This document shows, piece after piece, positions 1-9,352 of a stretch of 18,067 nt of DNA. The notes below the pieces were generated by a model. The model had not been told where the DNA came from, ran no database searches, and saw only the letters and a program-made list of their open reading frames with translations. The translations under genes and the position numbers were made by a program. The DNA comes from Irineochytrium annulatum (lineage: Eukaryota; Chytridiomycota; Chytridiomycetes; Chytridiales; Chytridiaceae), in contig JADGJL010000563.1 of NCBI GenBank assembly GCA_027600665.1, positions 1 through 18,067 on the forward strand, read 5' to 3'. Each line of letters starts with the position of its first letter. Positions within the stretch are counted from its first letter, which is position 1.

Positions 1-695
1 AGAAGGCGCTTCCGGAGGCGTCGGCGTGGCTTTGGGAGAGGGCGGCGGAGGCGGATCATGGCCCGAGCGCGTGGAATTTGGGCATTTTTTGGATTAACGG
101 GTTTGGGGAGGACGCGAACGTGACGAAGGGGCTGGAGTTGATCAAGAAGGGCATGCGGGTGCGTTTTATTTGGAAATTTTGATATCCTGGATTCTGACCC
201 TCTTTGACGCATAGGCCAGCCCTAACTTGACACTGCCGCCCCAACTTGCGGGTTTAGAAGACGATGGGATGGATCTGGTTGCGACGAGGTCGGAGGAGCT
301 CGTCAAAGCTAAAGGAAAGAAGATCACGACCCTTGAGTTAGAGAAGATTGTCGAGGAAGTCAAAAATGGTAAGTCTCGCATTATCATATCTTTTCTTCCT
401 CTTCCTGTGTCTCTAAAAGTTCTCCTTCGTACCAGCCAAAAAGAACAAAACCCCGCTGCCGCCAATACCGGGTGCGGCCAGCGGTAAATCATCCACGCCC
501 GCCTCGCCCCCCACGAAAAAGCGGGCGAAGAAGGCGAAGAAGGCGGCCTCGAGGGTCCCCGCCTCACCGGCCCTCAGTGAGAAAAGCGCTGAGGTTGACG
601 TCGGCGTGGGAACGGCTGAGTGGGTCAGGCGGGGGATTGCCGTTACGGTGATTTGCCTGGGGGTTTTCACGATCTGGAGGGTGTTGAAGGAGTGA
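1..695 (+). CDS. Sel1-repeat protein with C-terminal membrane anchor (3' part only)
   Basis: Three exons are readable: 3-158 (continuing from upstream of the window), 215-368 and 436-695, separated by GT..AG introns of 56 and 67 nt. The first exon holds one Sel1-like repeat: AAWL-type start (WLWERAAEADHG), then AWNLGIFWINGFGED, then KGLELIKKGMR. Sel1 repeats are TPR-like helical pairs used as protein-binding scaffolds. The second exon is acidic/lysine-rich and probably helical (KKITTLELEKIVEEVKN). The third is Pro/Ser/Lys-rich (TKKRAKKAKKAA) and ends in one hydrophobic helix (GIAVTVICLGVFTIWRVL) six residues or fewer from the stop, as in a tail-anchored protein. SEL1L/Hrd3 of ER-associated degradation also combines Sel1 repeats with a C-terminal helix, but the lysine-rich linker and the missing N-terminus do not allow that assignment. 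The stop is a tandem TGA TGA (693-698). Seen: repeat, linker, helix. Inferred: membrane anchoring. Confidence 0.72.
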
Positions 696-1309
696 TGACA
701 GTGGGGTTATAGGTGGTCGCACTTGGTCGACATCCGCTATCTGGTCGATAGCGAGCACACACGCGGCGAGAGTAAGGAAGTGCTGTCGACGAGCGGGCAA
801 GGCAGAGGTCCGTGTTCGGGGGACGATGCTGTGGCGCCTGTGAAGGTCCACTGATGGCTAAAGCGAGGTTTTCCTGCTTTGGAGCTGTCGATTATCACTC
901 TTGGTTCTAGTATCAGAGAATAAAAAGTGCGTCCGCCGCAAGTAACAGATCGCGAAACAAGGCCGCATCCACGCGAGAGAATAACAAATGGAGGGAAGCT
1001 CGACAGTACTATTGATCTGTGCTTGTCCGCTCATCTTCTTGCTTCGCTGCTTGTCCGATCATCTTTACATTTAAAAGGCCAGCGTTACGCCTGGGGAGGG
1101 GCGCAAACAAGATTTGTTGGCGCAATGATGTCGCTACCTGACCAAACCGAGCTTTTTTCATGCGGTTGTATTTCTCCAATTCCTCAATATATACAGTCTC
1201 CTTGAATCATGAGCCTGAATCCACTTTATCTGCCTACACCAACTGGCGGCCCTTGGATGAGAACCGTCCTGCCCTCATCCATTTTCCGCTCAACCGTCAG
1301 ACCCTGCGT
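696..1309. other. Convergent intergenic region, no gene seen
   Basis: This stretch lies between the 3' ends of the Sel1-repeat gene (+) and the 7-TM gene (-), so it should hold two 3' UTRs. I see no RNA gene, array or convincing coding frame. The only oddity is that the frame of the upstream gene stays open for about 50 codons after its tandem TGA stops. Confidence 0.5.
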
Positions 1310-2538
1310 CTACACCTTCATCCCCTCATCATTCCCCGTGTCTGCAATGTAGGTCGGCAGTTCCGACAAACTAACTTGAAGTTTATTCGCGACCATCGTC
1401 TCGACCCCGACTTGGTTCTTAGACTTCGCGGTCTTTGTCGCGACCCCTGTCAACATCGGGGTAATGCCCACCGTCGTCCCCCTCCTGTCGCCGTTCGAGC
1501 CCTCGTCCTCACGAGAGTACGCCGTCACCCACGACAGAAGGCAGGCTTGGATGGTGGAGTCTCCCATGCAACCCGTCAGGCAAACGAAGCTCCAGATGCC
1601 GGAGTCGAAGATAACCTGTAAGCAAGCGAGGTCAGCTTTTAAGTTCGCTACAGTAACAAAATGGTTTTGAAACATATTAATACCAGTGTCAGCATGTTCG
1701 CGAACGACGACACGAATGACAGCATTGAGCATATGAAAGCCCTCATACACATCCGCCTGATCCTATCGCTGACGGTCCGCTTGCCGTATCCTATTAGCGG
1801 CAACAGGAAGGACAAATTCAGCCACATGGAATAGACCGTATCATCTGTATTAACTAAGTAAGATGATTTTCACATGCGAGGGATGGAAATAGGCTCACAA
1901 AGAATCAGCGGCAGAGAGGATTCCTTGTGGAGGCCGACATGGCACTGCTGGCTGGCGGGGTCGATGGCGTAAACGCGGTAGATGAGCATGAGGACCTCGA
2001 CGGCGCAGAAGGGGATGAGGAGGCCGATGTTGACGAGATATTGCTGGAAGCGGGAGTTAGGTTACCAAATGGAATGGAACGATGGCCTAGCTCGCTGAGA
2101 CCATGCTTCCAAAGCGCGTCGTATGGCCGCTGATGACGTGTGCCTTCTCAATCAGGAACTGGGACGAGCCAGAAATGTGAGTTCAATATGTAAATAGGTA
2201 CCAACCAAGTAGATGACGATCCGATTTGTGGCATACAAAGCCGCGCAGTAAAGTATCGCTACGTCGCAGGCCACCGGGTCCCCGTAAGAGAAGATGATCA
2301 ACACCGTCGCGCATACTACAAATAAGCAATCAGCCTTTTATCCCACGTAATTACCGTTAAATGTCCACGACATGAACAGGCTCAGCAGCACCAGGCACCG
2401 CGACGGAATAAAGGGTCTGTGCAGACCCCACACGACCTTCCGGCCGAACATGGAGCAGCTCGCCGACACCAGAAGCACGTCGATCACCACCGCGGCCTTC
2501 TGAAAGCCCAACACGAGCGGGGTCGTTTCGTACAGCAT
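1310..2538 (-). CDS. Seven-transmembrane protein of an uncharacterised fungal family (GPCR-like topology)
   Basis: Reconstructed from six exons on the minus strand: 2538-2355, 2315-2206, 2158-2102, 2043-1899, 1844-1684 and 1615-1310. All junctions are GT..AG and in phase, and introns are 39, 47, 58, 54 and 68 nt. The product is 320 aa. Seven hydrophobic helices lie near residues 7-28, 45-70, 77-102, 118-140, 163-183, 200-222 and 226-248, followed by a hydrophilic tail of about 70 residues. Marks I recall from fungal 7-TM proteins of unknown function are YLFLIEKAHVI after helix 3, CHVGL..SSLPLILYD before helix 5, and IWSFVCLTGC...LSWVTAY at helix 7. The tail is rich in Thr, Lys and acidic residues. 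I chose the ATG at 2538 because it directly precedes helix 1; the frame is open about 90 nt further up without another ATG. Ligand, coupling and function are unknown. The donor at 2101 (GTCTCA) is weak but needed to skip an in-frame stop. Confidence 0.72.
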
Positions 2539-2595
2539 CGTGACGCGTTCGCCCAGGCCGACGACGAAGGAGACTCTCGTCCCGTCGGCGCGATG

Positions 2596-2994
2596 AAAGG
2601 ATCGCAACTCAATCGACGCGCTCGACGATCTTTACCGCGGATCTGTGGAGTCCGACTATCTTCTTCGCGAACTGGCGCGTAAATCACTCAGGCATGGCTC
2701 TGTACAACTGTTCTACGCAGAATAATCGCTAGGTAACAGTTATCCTTCGGTTTCGTCCTTCGGCTAAGGCGAAGAAGGGGCATTCGAAACACAGTCACCT
2801 TCGACGCCCATTACCGATACCCCATCGCCGTCATCGCCGGCACTCCCCAGCATCACGTCCGACTCCTTTCTCTCTCACTTCTCATCGGCAAACCCGCCCC
2901 CGAGTCCGAGCACCTCATAGCAACACCTGCCCCAGCCTGCGAATCGAACAATCCGGTCGCATTGAACCTCATAATCCCTCAGGAAAAGCCTAAC
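2596..2994 (+). other. Orphan coding-like frames in the divergent 7-TM / PI4P5K intergenic region
   Basis: Between the 7-TM start (2538) and the kinase start (3305) there is no clear gene, but two plus-strand frames look protein-coding. One is open 2596-2722 and ends in TAA at 2723 (for example LDDLYRGSVESDYLLRELAR). The other is open 2737-2994, with G/C-ending codons from about 2785 (FDAHYRYPIAVIAG, HHVRLLSLSLLIGKPAPESE), and stops exactly at a good donor, AAC|GTGAGT. Neither has an ATG at its beginning. Spliced from 2995 to the CAG at 3282, the second frame would run in phase into the kinase ATG. They may be an unrecognised 5' exon, a gene relic, or chance in GC-rich DNA. I do not recognise either peptide. 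Confidence 0.3.
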
Positions 2995-3304
2995 GTGAGT
3001 TGCTCGCTATCGAACGGCGGGATCGCTATCGAGTGGACAGGACTTGGGGATCAGGGCGGCAGTGGTTGGTTAACGCGTGGGCTTGTGGCAGGGTCTGAGC
3101 GCAATTTGGGATCAGGTGGAGTGAGGTGAGAACAGGGGCGGGTCCGCGATCCGGAACGAGTACGGCGACCCCATGCCAGGACGGGCTGGCGTTGACAGGG
3201 AGTTAGACGGGAGAGGCTGCACGGGGTGTGCGGTGGAGGGAGACTGGCATGACACGAACTGACCACTTCTCCCGACACAGCCCTCATCCGTCACCACCAG
3301 CGCC

Positions 3305-5332
3305 ATGGCCGTCTCCACCGCCGAAGAGGCCGTCGTGATCGTCGCAGCCACCGCACAGACAATGACGACGACCACCGTCACTACAATCACCAGCAGCATG
3401 CCGCCGCCATCACTATCCGACTCCAAATCCATGATCGCGACTGAGCCCGCATCCCTCCAACGACCCTCCTCCTCCGCATCCTCACGTTCAACCATCAGCA
3501 ACAACCTCGCCGCCACCAACCTCACAACCGCCTCGCTGGTCGTACAGCAGGGTGCGCCGAATGGCACGCCCCGCGCGGGATCGACGTCTCGGATCCGTCG
3601 TAATGCCGACAACGTGAAGGCGCCGCCGAGATGGAACGGGAATGGGTCTGGCGTTCCGGCGGCACCATCTGCGCCAGCACCGCCACCAGAACCGGACGGT
3701 CTTCCTGCGCCAGAACCCGATGCTGTCCTCCCATCCCCGGCAGCGCCCATCCCAGCGATCGCAACCGCAACCGCCAACACCTCCTCCACATCCATCAGCA
3801 TGACGCCAACCTCCGCCTCCGCGCCCGAACCGGGCAAGCGGCCCCGCATCTCGGTCCGCAGCCGATCCTCCGATAATCTCGGCCGGCGCAACACGCGACG
3901 AGGGCAGCCTGAGAAGGAGGTGCTCGTCGGCACGCCCGTGAAGGAGGGCCACGCCAACTACATGCTCATGTACGACATGCTGACTGGCATCCGCGTCTCC
4001 GTGTCCAGGTGCATGGCGCGCCCGCGGCGACCGCTCGAACAGGCGGATTTCGACGCGGCGCATAAGCTCGCCTTTGACGTGACGGGGAATGAGATGACGC
4101 CGAGCTCGCGGTATGACTTCAAGTTTAAGGATTACGCGCCGTGGGTGTTCAGAGAGATTCGTGAGGGATTTGGTGTCGACGCGGTGGAGTACCTCCTGTC
4201 GTTGACGGGGAAGTACGTTCTGAGCGAGCTGGGCAGCCCAGGGAAATCAGGCAGCTTCTTTTACTTCAGCCAGGACTACCGCTTCATTATCAAAACTATC
4301 CACCACGCCGAGCATAAGTTCATGCGCGCCATACTGCGGGACTACCACGCTCACGTCACGTCGAACCCGGAGACGTTGCTGTCCCGCATCTTTGGTCTGC
4401 ATCGAGTGAAGCTGCCGGGAAACAAGAAGATTCACTTCGTGGTCATGGGGAACGTCTTCCCGCCCAATAAAGACATTCACGAGACATACGACCTGAAGGG
4501 ATCCACCGTGGGTCGGTTGTTGACGGACGAGGAGATGAAGGCGAACCCGCTCGCGGTCATGAAGGACCTGAACTGGATGCAGCGCGGTCGGAAGCTGCAC
4601 CTCGGCCCGGGGAAGAAGCGGATCCTTATGGAGCAGATTGAGCGCGACGTGGCCTTCCTGGAGCGCATGCAGATCATGGATTACAGCCTGCTTGTCGGGT
4701 ACCACGATCTCGCGAGGGGCAACGCCGATAACATCCGTGACGCGACGCTGGCCGTGTTCGAGCCGAACGCCGAGACGCTTCAGCGGCGGACATCGAGCAG
4801 CGCCGGGAACGCGCAGTTTGCGACGGGTCCCAGGGGCCGGGGGTCCGGGAACCGGGCGTCGACGATGAGGAGGATGCTTGCGGTTGCGGACCCGGTGCCG
4901 CTGGGGCCGAGCAGCTCGAGACTTCCAGAGAACTTGCCGCCGGAGCGGAGGCGATCGGTGTTTTATAGGGACATGGGAGGGTTCAGGGCGACAGGGTTCG
5001 GGGACGAGGACGGACAGGAGATTTATTATGTCGGGATTATTGATATCCTGACAAAGTATGATGGGAAAAAAAAGATGGAGCATTTCTGGAAGAGCTTGGG
5101 CGGACAGGGCGTAAGTGTTATTTAAACTTCTCCCCGCTGATAATCACGGGTGCTAAATTCCCGTTATTAGCGAAAGATATCCGCCGTCAACCCGATGCTC
5201 TACGGGAAGCGCTTCGTCGACTTTGTCAGGACAGCCATCGCGAAGCCGGACGACCCGCCCGCTCAACCGCTGTCGTCTCCCATCAGGGGTACCAATACGA
5301 ACCAGGCGCCGTCCTCGCCTGTGTCTGTATGA
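3305..5332 (+). CDS. MSS4: Phosphatidylinositol-4-phosphate 5-kinase (Mss4/Its3-type PIPK)
   Basis: Two exons, 3305-5110 and 5171-5332, flank a 60-nt GTAAGT..TAG intron; the product is 655 aa. PIP kinases make PI(4,5)P2 from PI4P at the plasma membrane and so control actin, endocytosis and signalling. Residues 1-200 are a low-complexity Thr/Ser/Pro/Ala-rich tail. The kinase core begins about residue 215 (HANYMLMYDMLTGI). Visible landmarks are the glycine-rich SPGKSGSFF (311-319), the ATP-binding lysine in FIIKTI (K330), YDLKGSTVGR (395-404), MDYSLLVGYHD (458-468), and the metal-binding GIIDIL (577-582) followed by the basic KKKMEHFWKSL activation loop (588-598). A variable insert of about 100 residues rich in Ser/Arg separates the last two landmarks, as is usual in the family. 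The intron falls inside the activation loop, and the second exon completes it (RKISAVNPMLYGKRFVDFV). No key residue is missing. The loop sequence suggests a PI4P 5-kinase and not a Fab1-type enzyme. Confidence 0.95.
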
Positions 5333-7194
5333 GGGGAGGGAACGTGTCTCACCTCGATTTTTATGACTTTAAGGGGCGTTACGGACCCCGGGGTATCTTC
5401 TAACACATATATCTTATCTTTCCTTGGCGTCAGTGGCATATATTTTGCTTTGTTTCCTTCACTTCGACGTTTTTAGACATCTCTGACTTTATAAATATAT
5501 TCATCATCGCACGACTTTGCTCTTACGGCACTTTCGTCTGCCTTCGCTGACGTTTTCGCGGCGTTCTCGATGACAGCATGCAATACGTTCTCTTGTCTAT
5601 AAGTGTCCTTATCTCTATAGTAGATCCCTTCCATCATTAACGATACTAACCAGTCAGGGGGCAACATCAACCCCAGAATGCTCAACGCATAGGCTTCTCG
5701 GCTGCCACACTCCCACCGCTATCCACATCGGCACCGGGACGCCTGAAGCAAGTCGAGGATCGACGAGGATGCAGCGCACCCCGCTTGCTCATGGTAAACC
5801 GACCGGGTATGCTCTTTGACCTAAACTGCCCGTGCATTGAGTGATCATCATCGTTTCCCGTAGATTTAAATCCGCTTTGTGAGCGGCCGCATAACAAAAG
5901 AAAACCGTGCAGTATTGCCCCCGATTCATAACAGGGCCGCCGTCCTCGTGCGCGTTCTGAGCACCGGTACGAGGAAGGCCAGGCCGACATAACGCCTCGG
6001 AACGCCACAAACTCGGCCCGCTTCTCTTCGATGGTCTTTGTCGGCCTCTCGGCCGTGTTCTACTTGTCGGCTCAACGACCCATGGACCTCCTTCCCCTGC
6101 TTCCTCGCAACGCCACTCACACCATACGCTATCGGCCCGATCTCACCGGTCCTACGCGCGTGGGATCGCGACTGCTGTCCCGATGCTTTCGAAACAACTG
6201 TCTGTCGTACCGCAAGTCGAGGTCGCTGGATCGCTGCCTGAGCGGGATCTCTTTGCCGCCATTCAGACGTACGACGTTGGCGTGGCGCTCACGACAGCCG
6301 GGGAGGGACAGGAACCTCGCGCGCTTGTGTTCGTCCGTAGGCCCCTTTTTTCCGAGGCGTGTGAGCTTGGAGGGGGTGTTGAGGATGGGGAATCGGGTGT
6401 GGAGTGGAGCCGGTCCCAGATGGGATCTCGGGACACCGAGGGATCAGCGACATCGGCGTCGACGGTTCGCTTGAGGATGCAATACCTGGCTAGAGGAGGA
6501 TGTGGTAATCTGACGAGGTCGTCAAATTCGCCTTCAGTAAGTAATGCAGTTCACCAACAACGAACGACGCTGAATCAGGCACGACAACACACTATTGAGT
6601 TTGGGATACAATTGATGGCAGCCACTTCTGCGAGTGGAGAAGACCACGAAAGTCGTATCGAAGAGTGCCTCCAAATGCGAGATTTCGACCCGCACACAGG
6701 ATAAGCTTCTTAGTGTTAAATCGAACTTTGAACTGTGAACTGTGTGATCTTAATCTATTCGGATCCACGGAAGATGTTGAAGTGCCGGCCCCGTATCCTC
6801 GTTACTTCTTGCTTGCATGCTTGTTCTTTCTTGGCGCCGAAGCCGCAACGCACATGGCAGCATCCGTGAAACCGAGCTAATCCCGCGACGGCCGAGGCTG
6901 TTGCGCCGGCGTTTGGGCGCTCACGTCGCTTCGCCCTCGCCGCCCCGAGGTCCCGCGTCCACGTTTCGCGTCATCCCCTGGCTGTTGCGGCCGCTGTCTC
7001 ACCATGTTTTTAGTGAGCAACCAAAACGAAACGGCCAACTTCGATTGCACTTGTTGTTCCCTCGTCGCCCGTTACCCATCCGCTCCCGGCAGCCCTCTCC
7101 TCCTGAGCTCTCGATCCCGGCCGTCGTCAACATCGTTCAGCATACCCGGACCCGCCGTCACCCTTCCATCGTTTCCACATCACCCATCGCTGCC
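5333..7194. other. Long region without a clear gene; several broken coding-like frames
   Basis: About 1.86 kb lies between the kinase and the secreted protein. 5333-5640 is AT-richer and is probably kinase 3' UTR. From 5640 to about 6710 several short frames on both strands look partly protein-like, but none forms a gene. On plus, about 5653-5843 contains CSAPRLLMVNRPGMLFDLN, with a TACTAAC branch-like motif at 5645-5651; 6031-6170 contains MVFVGLSAVFYLSAQRPMD; and 6183-6350 contains LPERDLFAAIQTYDVGVAL. On minus, about 5705-5473 contains ILGLMLPPDWLVSLMMEG followed by a charged tail. No start, continuous frame or family match supports a gene. A decayed gene or repeatedly misread exons are both possible. 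6720-7194 is pyrimidine-rich and presumably the promoter and leader of the next gene. Confidence 0.4.
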
Positions 7195-8892
7195 ATGCGC
7201 TTCCCAATCTTGAGCTCTGTCGTCGCCCTCGTGGCCGCTCTCTCCACCTCTGTCACTGCATTGCCGTCTAATGCGGTATGTGGAAGGATCATCACGGATG
7301 GGGATATGAGGATCTGGGGATCCGGCCTGGGTGCCCGGTGGCGGAAGAAGTTGGGATGTGACAGACAACAAGCTAACTTTCTCTTCCCCATCACAGCCGA
7401 TATGCATGGCACAAGGAGCCGACATGGTCATTGCCGGCGAGGGCGGCATGAAGCCCAGCATGCCTCTCGCCGCCAACGCCTACGCCTTCACCGCCAGCGC
7501 CCAGACCTACCTCCCCGGCCAGCCGATGAGCTTTATGATGAGCGGGATGGACTTTAAGGGTCTGCTCCTGTACGTCACGGACTCGGGCTCCGCGACGCCT
7601 TCGACGCCGGCTGGCACGTTCGTCATCCCGGCCGGGTTCCAGAACAACGCGAAGGCGTGCACGGGCTCCGAGACGCCCAACTCGTCCATCACCCACATGC
7701 AGATGGCTGGCAACTACTTGGGCACGCAGATGTTCCAGTACACGCCGTCGATGGCGGCGAAGGGGAACCTGATGGTTAATGCCGTCGTTGTGCAAAAGTG
7801 CAACATCACTGGAGTGTTCTCGTACGCGGCTTACCCGAACGTCCTCACCATCCCGCCGTGCCCTACGCTGAAGGCGAGCACCGTGCTGGCGACCAGGGCT
7901 ATGACGCCTGTTATCACCCCCATTATGTCGACGGTCGCGCCCATCAGGACGAGCTCATGCCCCTTGCCCGTCACCGTCACCATGCCCGTCACTGTTACTC
8001 AAACTGTTCAGATGGTGAGTCTCTTTTTATTTTTTTAGCTTCCTTTTTTACGTGCATGTGACTAACGAAAATGCCTGTCTATCAGACCCAGGTCGCCACT
8101 AAGATCGTCCCTCAGACCGTCGCCGTGACCCAGCAAGTCACCCAACAAGTCACCCTTAAGCCCGTCACCGCGACCCAGCAGCTCGTCCAGACCAAGGTCG
8201 TGACGGCGACCCGGGACATCACCCTCGCGCCCCTCACGATGACTCAAACCGTCACCCAGACCGTCACCCAGGTCTCGACCGCCGTCGTCACCAACGTCAT
8301 GACCCAGGTCCAGGTCCGCAAGTGCACGCGCCGCGCGACCGTCATGACGACCATGGTTGTCCCCAAGTCATCCACCGCCGCCGTCCGCACGATGACGCCC
8401 GTCATGACCCCGATGATGACCAAGGTCCTCACCTCCACCGTCGTCGCCATCAGGACAACACCCATCGCGACCCCTTGCTGCGGCCAGACCCCGACCAAGA
8501 TCATCGTCCCGACCTCCGCCATCGTCCCCATGAAGACCACCATCATCACCCCTTGCTGCGGCGCCAAGCCCATCACGTCCGTCGTGCCCATGCAGCCCGC
8601 TGCCCCGACCTCCGTCGTCGTACCGATGAAGACCACCGTCATCACCCCGTGCTGCGGCGCCAAGCCCTACACGACCGTCATCCCCATGCCGATGGCGAGC
8701 CCGATCCCGGTAGCGAAGCCGGCGTACGGCGGCGCGCCGGCCATGATGGCGCCAGCGCCCGCTCCTGCAGCTCCGGCGTACGGCGGCGGCGCGCCCGCGG
8801 CCGCGCCGGCCGTGTACGGGGCCGGTGCGGCCGTGACGGCGTTGCCGAACGCGGTGCCGAACGTGAACCAGGTCAACGTTGGGAACAACTGA
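7195..8892 (+). CDS. Secreted Reeler-domain-like protein with Thr/Val/Gln-rich and TPCCG repeats
   Basis: Three exons: 7195-7275, 7397-8014 and 8086-8892. Introns are 121 and 71 nt (GT..AG; the second has GACTAAC shortly before its acceptor). The product is 501 aa. The first exon is almost exactly a signal peptide (MRFPILSSVVALVAALSTSV, probable cut after TA-22). Residues about 30-180 resemble the Reeler fold: AQTYLPGQPMSFMMSG, then MDFKGLLLYVTDSG, AGTFVIPAGFQ, a Cys followed by SSITHMQ, and GNLMVNAVVVQKC. The next part is dominated by VTVTQT / VTQQVTQQV units, probably an extended O-glycosylated stalk. Three TPCCG motifs follow, then an Ala/Pro/Gly/Tyr-rich tail. There is no GPI signal or membrane helix at the C-terminus, so a secreted or wall-associated adhesive or structural role is inferred. 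The pyrimidine-rich leader and the GCTGCC-ATG context support the start. Reeler assignment rests on motif order only. Confidence 0.82.
8455..8690 (+). repeat. Intragenic repeats encoding three TPCCG modules
   Basis: Cys-Cys-Gly codons occur at 8476, 8554 and 8650, that is 26 and 32 codons apart. The last two copies are nearly identical DNA: 42-nt blocks beginning at the ATG codons 8530 and 8626 differ at only two positions, both silent or conservative (ATC/GTC, CCT/CCG). This indicates recent duplication of a 96-nt unit. Each module reads roughly VVPMKTTxITPCCGAKPxT. Confidence 0.8.
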
Positions 8893-9352
8893 GCGGCAGG
8901 CCCGTTTTGTGTAATGGACTTCGGTAGTTTTCCTATTGAACTTTTTTACTTTTCCTTCCCGATTTTTTGCGGGTTGCGCTCGGATTGCTTACAATCGTGC
9001 CTGTTTATTTTCTCTTCATTTTTTTTTGCCTTGCAAACCATATATCATTCGGGTCGTGGACCACTCTGTTGCTATCATTTCTTGTTTAGCTTCTCGTTGT
9101 TTACACCCACTACTATACGCTTTTCTCGCTTCTGCTTCTTACCATAGAACCTCCGAAATCTTTTTTTTCCTCGATTTTCTTGTTCTACACGTGTCTACAT
9201 GCATTTCTCCTTGCGGTTGATGTTCTTTTGGTGTGTGCAGAAGTGTAAATACAGCAACTGTGCTTTGAACGATATAACTATCTTTGCGCCGTCTCAATAC
9301 GCCCCTACCGAGGATAAGCATATTGTAAGAGGTAGGTTGCCAGGCGTGTCAA
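8893..9352. other. Intergenic region, T-rich 3' flank
   Basis: Between two same-strand genes. The first about 300 nt are strikingly T-rich on the plus strand (runs of T at about 9018-9027 and 9161-9168), as expected for a 3' UTR or transcription end. The rest is the short upstream region of the dioxygenase gene. No RNA gene or repeat was seen. Confidence 0.5.

Noticed and set aside
3112..3957. 281-codon minus-strand frame antisense to the kinase N-terminus
   Set aside because: It mirrors a low-complexity, G/C-ending coding exon, is Gly/Ala/Val-rich without domain features, and the plus strand is clearly the kinase.
4247..5083. 278-codon minus-strand frame antisense to the kinase domain
   Set aside because: Kinase motifs on the plus strand are intact and conserved; the antisense product has no recognisable feature.
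6031..6474. 147-codon plus frame considered as a gene
   Set aside because: After about 45 codons it becomes Arg-rich with no features, and the coding-like signal moves to other frames; kept only as part of the unassigned region.
8244..8663. 139-codon minus-strand frame in the repeat exon
   Set aside because: Repetitive Val/Met/Gly product that mirrors the Thr/Val repeats of the secreted protein.
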